A stretch of 64,000 nt of DNA, taken from Vitis vinifera. Its lineage: Eukaryota; Streptophyta; Magnoliopsida; Vitales; Vitaceae. The notes beneath the pieces were generated by a model that worked only from the letters and a program-made list of their open reading frames with translations, was not told the origin of the DNA and did not search any database. How positions within the stretch are numbered: the first letter of the stretch is position 1; each line of letters starts with the position of its first letter. Location: the NCBI RefSeq assembly GCF_030704535.1, contig NC_081823.1, positions 7,694,501-7,758,500 of the forward strand. Direction: 5' to 3'. Made by a program: the position numbers and the translations under genes. Positions 59,401 through 64,000 of this stretch are shown one piece after another.

Positions 59401-62173
59401 ATAGGCGAAAAATTAGGGAAAAATGAAAAAAATTGGATGGGCAAGATGTCTACTTTAGTTGTCATGTTGGAGCCTTCCAATATCCAAAATATTGGCGATA
59501 TTTGACATTTTAATTATGGAATCAATATCCATATAAAGTTCCTATCATCAGCATAATGTTTTATCACCTTTGTCCTTTTTGAGGGGTTTCAAAAGATTGA
59601 GGTAGCATGGTATGCTATACCTTTTTGGTCAAGGTTCTTAAGGCATTTTACAGCTAACTTTTGTTCTTGAATTCTGGTAAGGCTCAAAGATTGAGCCAGA
59701 GAATCAAAACATTTCTATCTTTTATGCAATATACAGTAGTCTCTTATGACCCTTAATAAGACAATTTTCCTAATTCTTTCTCTTTCTTTGCAAAAGTAGG
59801 AAAAGAGATGGAAAAGGAGTATTATTTAGACCTAAAAGAAATAGAAAATTTTCTATTTTCTTAGACTAAAAAAGGTAGAAACTTTGATAAAAAGTCAACT
59901 ACCAACCAAAATAGAAATTTAACAAACCATGGCAAGCCCCAAGATGAACTTTAATCATCCATACTGTCTCAAATTAAGGTTTGGCCATTGGAACAAGCCT
60001 TTGCGCTTCTCTTGTAGTTCAAAGGATATTTCCAATGTTGTTCCCCATCTCTTTAATTCAATTTTAAACTTTAGAATAACCCCTATGATTACTGATTAAA
60101 TAAAGCTTTGCTGAGAAAGGACAGTTATGTTGTAGTGTTTTCCTCCATTGAGTTTAGAATTATGGATTATTATATGGACTGTCAAGTGCTCATTTAATGC
60201 TCATTTGTGATCTCATAATCATTTTCTTACTAGTTAACAATTTTATGCATAACGCATTTTGTGAGTTTATTGCCCTAACCCCTTTGCTTTACTATTTTGA
60301 AATGATTTCGTGTTGAACTAGTTGATATAGGATCCATTTATGAAAAAAAAGGTTCCCATTGAGGGCTTAGATCCTAGAAAATCCCTAGGCTATATAAATT
60401 TGCATATCAGAACAAACTTATGATCTTTTGGGAATGGATTGAAGAAGTTGAAAATGATGACATCAGGATGATAAGGGTTAGTGAAGCTGATGAAAGTGGG
60501 AATTTCTGTTTTTCTAGCAGCATCCTGTCTGTCTGTCTGCCTATCTGTCTCTCTTCACACGAACATGTGCATGCACCGAATTTGCCTTCACTTCCTTTGC
60601 TTTCTTTCTCCATTTTTTCCCCCATCACTTTCGTTCGTTGCTTCCTTTTCTGTGCTTCTGTTTTTCTGTTTTTCATATTTTATTTATTTATTTATTTTCC
60701 TAGGTGGGTTTTGATTCTTTGTAATGCTTACACGACCCCCAATGTGATTATTATGCAACTGATGACTTCGGTATAATAGTAAGAAGGGAAAGATAAGATA
60801 AAAAAAAAATTACATCAGGAAATGGGTGAAAAGAAGCATCTTGTCACTTTATCTTGTTGTATTGTAATAATCTAAGTTTTCAACTGTAGTTGGAGTCTTT
60901 ATGAATATGATGGAATGCTACATGTACTAAAGAAATTCAAAGTTGATTATGAAACAGTGAAGCTAATTTACTCCTAATATGACAGAGCAAACTGGTGAAC
61001 TGATGTAGAAATATTTAGGGTTATGGAGGTTCCTCTGCTACTCGTGATTAGGGATTGAAATCCTGAACTGCTTAGCCTTAAAAGAAGCGAAATATAATAG
61101 GGATGAGATAAAATATTGGATAGAATAGGGAAACCGCTTTTGTTGTATTACAAACACATGGTTGCTATAGGGACCCAAGTTTGCGTTTGTGATGCATGAA
61201 CATTCAGAGCAAAGTTGACAACAGCTGACCATTCTCATGCTTTTTGTCAGATCATCCAAGCATTAGTCATTGATGACTGCATTTTTGTCCAAAGAAGTGC
61301 TTACCTTTTGCTCTATGCTTCCAATAATTATCTTTTGGTTGTCTTCTTTGTCTTCTTTCAAGTGGAATCTAATGAATATGCATATTTTAATTACTGCAGA
61401 TCTTATTCAAAATCTCATTGGCAGTGGCAAGCCAAATCTGGCAGTTAAATTTGTTTTAGAATTTAAGCTGACTCACAAGTTTCCGTTAATCGCCATCTTG
61501 AAAGACATTGTGGAGTCGTCCAGGGATGTTGCTAGAAAAGTTCGCAAAGATGGAAAGCATTCTCTTCAGTCAGTGGTAATTCTGATCTCCTCACATTATT
61601 TTTAGGATAACAGTTCAAACTCAATGCCTGTGCATGCTCATTAATTTTCTCAAGCAGAATGAAGCCACAAGCAAAGAAATCAGTGCATTGAAACTAGTGA
61701 CTAAGTACATTAAAGACTACGATCTCAACAATGAATACCCTGGGGCCCCCCTTGAAGAGCGCATTCAGAAGCTCGAGAGCCAAATGGCCGCCAGGACGGC
61801 TGCCAAAAAGCGCCCTGCACTTGCCCCTGCTCCCAGGCCTAAGCAGCAGAAGAAGCAAAAAAGCAAGCAGGCTCAGACAACGGCAACAGCAAGTCCCTCA
61901 GTCCCAAGCGGTGCAGCAGGTACCAGTTCAACAGCTGCTCCATTCCAACAACCTCATTTGCAGGCACCGGGTTTGGTGCCAGATGGTCCTGTTCCATTCA
62001 TGAACCCATCAGCTGGGCTGTATGGCTTTGCAGGAGTCCCCATGGGCTTCCCGGGGAACCTTGGCCCTCCTATGCCCCATTTACACCCAATGGAACCACA
62101 GCTGCCGATGCCATTTGCTCATGGTGGATACGGTTTGCAGTCTCTCTACCCTCCAGCTTACTTTCATCAGTAG
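50419..62173 (+). CDS. FRIGIDA-like protein A, 533 aa, with 10-kb first intron
   Basis: FRIGIDA-family protein; Arabidopsis FRI and FRL1/FRL2 act in a nuclear complex that raises FLC transcription, but the role outside Brassicaceae is not established. Exons: 50,419-51,328, 61,400-61,575 and 61,658-62,173, phases fitting to 533 codons. Exon 1 opens with a coiled-coil-like MAELKTISAALKLIDAKKES, a nine-residue repeat (81-134), then the conserved domain from LRLLCSAMDAEALRRYIMDH to GLNLVDKVP. Exon 2 continues directly as DLIQNLIGSGKPNLAVKFVLEF, and exon 3 gives YIKDYDLNNEYP, a basic tract KKRPALAPAPRPKQQKKQK (about 412-430, likely NLS) and a Pro/Gly/Met-rich tail ending PPAYFHQ. The distant join is supported by phase and by protein continuity. 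It is 556 bases before a tandem paralogue. FRL1/2-like by memory. Confidence 0.85.
50659..50820 (+). repeat. In-frame 27-bp minisatellite, six units
   Basis: Six units of 27 bp encode variants of AVSLPPQNN (AVSLPAQSN, AVSLPPQNN twice, AVSLPPQES, AISRPTQNS, AVSRPPQNN). The paralogue at 62,729 lacks the repeat entirely, so it arose in gene A. Confidence 0.92.
53657..53670 (+). other. Primer-binding site of intronic copia element
   Basis: TGGTATTAGAGCCA is one or two changes from the initiator-methionine tRNA 3' end complement used by many copia elements. It sits a few bases inside the 5' LTR end. Confidence 0.8.
53925..55800 (+). pseudogene. Copia gag remnant, interrupted
   Basis: Gag pieces: NSMTKKIREDFMYYK and RIWDAGKETYSDNDN (53,930-54,060), then after an inserted repeat KYKKIVEKERIFKFL, EEVRGRILGIKPFP and ESRKKIMMGNQ (55,440-55,660), then a CCHC knuckle CDNCRKPEHMKDIC at about 55,732. 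Stops are frequent; non-functional. Confidence 0.78.
54160..55330. repeat. Dispersed repeat copy C inserted in copia gag
   Basis: Begins near 'acctaggaggggggg' with 'ggtgaatagg', as in copy A at 1,143, then 'ttttaatgtggaaaaccttcaaagag' at 54,604, a sequence type common in plant LTR repeats. It separates two gag segments. Precise ends and target duplication are not seen. Confidence 0.5.
56043..56866. mobile_element. MITE inserted in copia, about 815 bp
   Basis: The left end has AGTTGTTAAAAACTTATAATACATGA and the right end (reverse complement) GGTTGTTAACTCGTAAAATGCATCG; CCATGC stands just outside on both sides (56,042-56,047 and 56,861-56,866). The left arm carries repeated 'gatacgatac' words. 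The copia frame (FYTSMHS ... IDATFLKTN) resumes after it, confirming insertion. Superfamily uncertain. Confidence 0.6.
57300..58654 (+). pseudogene. Copia reverse transcriptase-RNase H remnant
   Basis: The plus strand shows RT (QLDVKNAFLNDDLEKEMYM, KSLYGLKQSHKAWFDRF) with the active site decayed to VYINDIIV, then RYFLGMEVSY, LVGKLIYLSHTRP, and RNase H (KVFCDNLATISIAKN, HHDSTKHVELDCYFIKEK). Stops and frame changes occur throughout. Non-functional. Confidence 0.85.
60525..60552 (+). repeat. GTCT-type microsatellite
   Basis: Short run of CTGT/GTCT units ('tgtctgtctgtctgcctatctgtctct') in the FRL intron. Non-coding. Confidence 0.7.
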
Positions 62174-62728
62174 TTCTTGGTGGTACTCTTTATGTTTTTT
62201 GTCCTTCATTTCTTTTACAGAAATTAGATGGTAGGTTAGATGTGTGGATGTCTGTATACTTGTATAGTGACACTTTTTTTCTTAAATAAATCATTTTGCT
62301 AATGGCATAGATATTTTTGGGTCAATCCTGAAAATATTTCCTGTGGCATGGTCGATTTTTTGGGTGTGTTAATTATCCTATTCTGGGCCACATCATTTTC
62401 CAGCCCAACCCATCCACCATGGAGGTCTCATATACATATCAGATGTCTAATGCTAATGGGATGTGCTTGGCCCATTCAACAAAGCCTCCTCACAATCCCG
62501 GGCCCAGAGTCAGGTACACATCTCAAAACGACATCGTTATGGCGTCTTTCACTTCACGGTGGACACAATTATACAAGTTTTTAACCGTACTTCTCTCTGC
62601 AGACTGCATATTTTCGGCAAACGACATCGTTTTACCCTGTCTAATACGGCGTCGTTTTTCTACCTTTTGTAACTTCTGCCGTCTTTCTTTCTCTCCTAGG
62701 TTTTTTGTTCTGGTTTCTTTGTTCTTTA
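62174..62728 (+). promoter_or_regulatory. Spacer between tandem FRL genes with repeated ACGACATCGTTT words
   Basis: The start holds the 3'UTR of gene A. Upstream of gene B, AAAACGACATCGTT (62,525-62,538), AAACGACATCGTTTT (62,619-62,633) and ACGGCGTCGTTTTT (62,646-62,659) repeat a near-palindromic motif that also precedes gene A. No TATA box was evident. Confidence 0.5.
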
Positions 62729-63476
62729 ATGGCGACAGTGAAGACAATCGCATTAGGGCTCACACTCATCGACGAGAAGAAGGAAGAACTTCGCATAGCC
62801 TTCGAAGACCTCCAAGCCCACTCCTCCTCTCCCTCCTCCTTCACTCTTACCTGGTCCGACATTGATTCTCACTTCTCCTCCATCCAATCCTCTCTCACCC
62901 GCCAATTCGACCTCATCCAATGCCAAAACGACGTCGTTCCCGAAATCCTCCAAAAGTATGTCCCTCCATCTCACCCCCGGTTGAAACTCCTATGCTCCAA
63001 CATGGATGCCAATGGCCTCACACGCTACATCATCGACCACAGTAAGGACCGCCAAGAAATAGCATCCGAATTGCCCGATGCTTTCCGGGTCGCCCCGGTC
63101 CCGGCCAAGCTGGTTCTGGATGCTTTGCAAGAATTTTTCCCGCCAAACGAGGTTGATAACGAGGGTAACAAACTGGGTTCTTTGATGCAAACTCGTTTGC
63201 TTTTGTTGGAGCAATTGACGGCAGTTTTGCCTGAGATTAAGGCGGATGTGATGCAGAGAGCGAAGTACTTGGCTCAGGAGTGGAAGGGGAAGATAAATCG
63301 TGGAGCTGTGACAAGTAATGGCTTTCTAGGGTTTTTGTATCTCCTGGCAGCTTATGGAATGGGTTCAGATTTTGATAGCAGCGAGTATGTTGAATTTTTG
63401 GCCAATGTTGTTGTGCAGAATCGGCAACAAGGATTTACTTTGTGTTGCAGGCTTAATTGCGTGGATAAAGTTCCAG
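62729..63476 (+). CDS. FRIGIDA-like protein B, first exon (incomplete)
   Basis: Tandem paralogue of FRL gene A. The ATG at 62,729 opens MATVKTIALGLTLIDEKKE, aligned with MAELKTISAALKLIDAKKE of gene A, and the exon ends at GTTCCAG|GTGTGT after LNCVDKVP, the same splice position and phase (249 codons plus one base). The conserved core (LKLLCSNMDANGLTRYIIDH, DAFRVAPVPAKLVLDALQEFF, LLAAYGMGSDFDSSEYVEFL) is intact, and the nine-residue repeat of gene A is absent. No second exon appears before the window edge, so this intron is at least 524 bases and may also be long. Expected function as for gene A. Whether it is a complete gene cannot be judged here. Confidence 0.82.
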
Positions 63477-64000
63477 GTGTGTATTTGAGGAAGTTTGTAA
63501 GTTTGGAAGTTTTCTTTTAATTTTTTTTAATATGGAAATGTTCATTGCTTGTAGGATGCTTTTTGTTGATTGCGATATATGTAGCTCGTGGGCTAATTTT
63601 AGTGTTTATAGAACAGCTCTTTGTTGCTGATTCAATGCAATTTAGTTTTGCATGAAAAAAATTGTCACTTGTGCAAATGCTTATATTGATGAAATTACAT
63701 GATATTATCTTTTACCAAGTTCAATGATTTATGTAGCCTAGGACAATTTCATTGTTTTTGTGATACCCTCTTAGTGGTTGATGCTAGAGGTGCAACTTGG
63801 TTGGGTTGACACAACTTGACCCAATCCAAACCCAACATTTGAGTGAGTTTGGTCAATCATTTTCAATACTTGGATTGAGTTTCGGTTATGTTTTTTTAAC
63901 CTAAGCTCAATTTGAATTGGGTTTGGGGTTAGGTTCGAACAAGTTGAACTTAATCCAAACCCGATTTAATATTTTTTATAATATTTATAATGTATATTAT
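63477..64000 (+). other. Start of first intron of FRL gene B
   Basis: AT-rich with no exon. 63,790-63,970 contains inverted words such as 'gggttgacacaacttgaccca' and 'ggttcgaacaagttgaactt', typical of a decayed plant MITE. It runs off the window. Confidence 0.5.

Larger units (their letters stand above)
51329..61399 (+). other. First intron of FRL gene A, 10,071 bp
   Basis: The donor is GTTCCCG|GTATGC and the acceptor TTACTGCAG|ATCTTA. Contents: 51,330-53,370 no gene, T-rich with a dinucleotide CA run near 53,160-53,215; 53,373-58,940 a decayed copia element; 58,941-61,399 no gene, with 'gcgatattt/aaaatcggtg' repeat words at 59,350-59,500 and a GTCT microsatellite at 60,525-60,552. Confidence 0.75.

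Noticed and set aside
60407-60776. Frames of 80-118 codons on both strands in the FRL intron
   Set aside because: They arise from low-complexity and GTCT-repeat DNA and show no protein family signature.
1-64000. CRISPR arrays, bacterial operons, rRNA genes
   Set aside because: None found. Repeats are plant TE-derived or simple, genes have spliceosomal introns, and no rRNA sequence was recognised.

Overview
The window is eukaryotic nuclear DNA from a flowering plant. It is AT-rich, its genes have GT-AG introns and plant-type products, and transposable elements are nested in intergenic DNA, in introns and in each other. Codon style, gene content and intron size suggest a woody core eudicot, and grapevine (Vitis) is my best guess; nothing in the sequence proves the species.

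Layout. 1-5,180: AT-rich intergenic DNA with an old repeat (about 1,120-2,410) and a degenerate 48-bp tandem array (3,446-3,690). 5,181-7,860: a C2-domain protein gene with a 1-kb 5'UTR intron. 8,662-10,246: a CYP89A-like cytochrome P450 pseudogene with three lesions, followed by an RNase H-like fragment. 10,571-20,068: a minus-strand Ty1/copia element whose 3' LTR is split by a 4.9-kb PIF/Harbinger transposon (10,901-15,796) and whose 5' end is replaced by an inverted copy of its own RT/RNase H region. 20,182-24,696 (minus): a TORNADO1 orthologue (LRR-Roc-COR). 27,834-31,286 (minus): a two-RRM hnRNP-like protein whose last four codons lie 1.7 kb away. 34,924-36,813 (minus): an LRR receptor-like pseudokinase. 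40,553-41,848 (minus): a WNK11-like kinase. 42,640-50,300: a gene-free tract with MITEs of the Harbinger and hAT types, one carrying a tRNA-like segment. 50,419-62,173 (plus): a FRIGIDA-like gene with a 10-kb first intron holding a decayed copia element. 62,729 to the edge: the first exon of a second, tandem FRIGIDA-like gene.

Four host genes (C2, TRN1, RRM, WNK11) occur in the order I remember for Arabidopsis At5g55530-At5g55560, so the window looks like a conserved eudicot block expanded by transposons. The genes are ordinary housekeeping or developmental plant genes: leaf and vein patterning (TRN1), RNA binding, kinase signalling and FRIGIDA-family proteins. They do not form one pathway.

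I found no convincing new multi-gene system. The most unusual material is in the mobile DNA: the nested Harbinger-in-copia insertion with an exact target duplication, the inverted copia rearrangement joined at a palindrome, and a GC-rich hAT MITE with a Pol III-like A/B box pair. Among host genes, notable points are the GC-AG intron of TRN1, the 14-nt terminal coding segment of the RRM gene, and the nine-residue repeat in one FRIGIDA-like paralogue.
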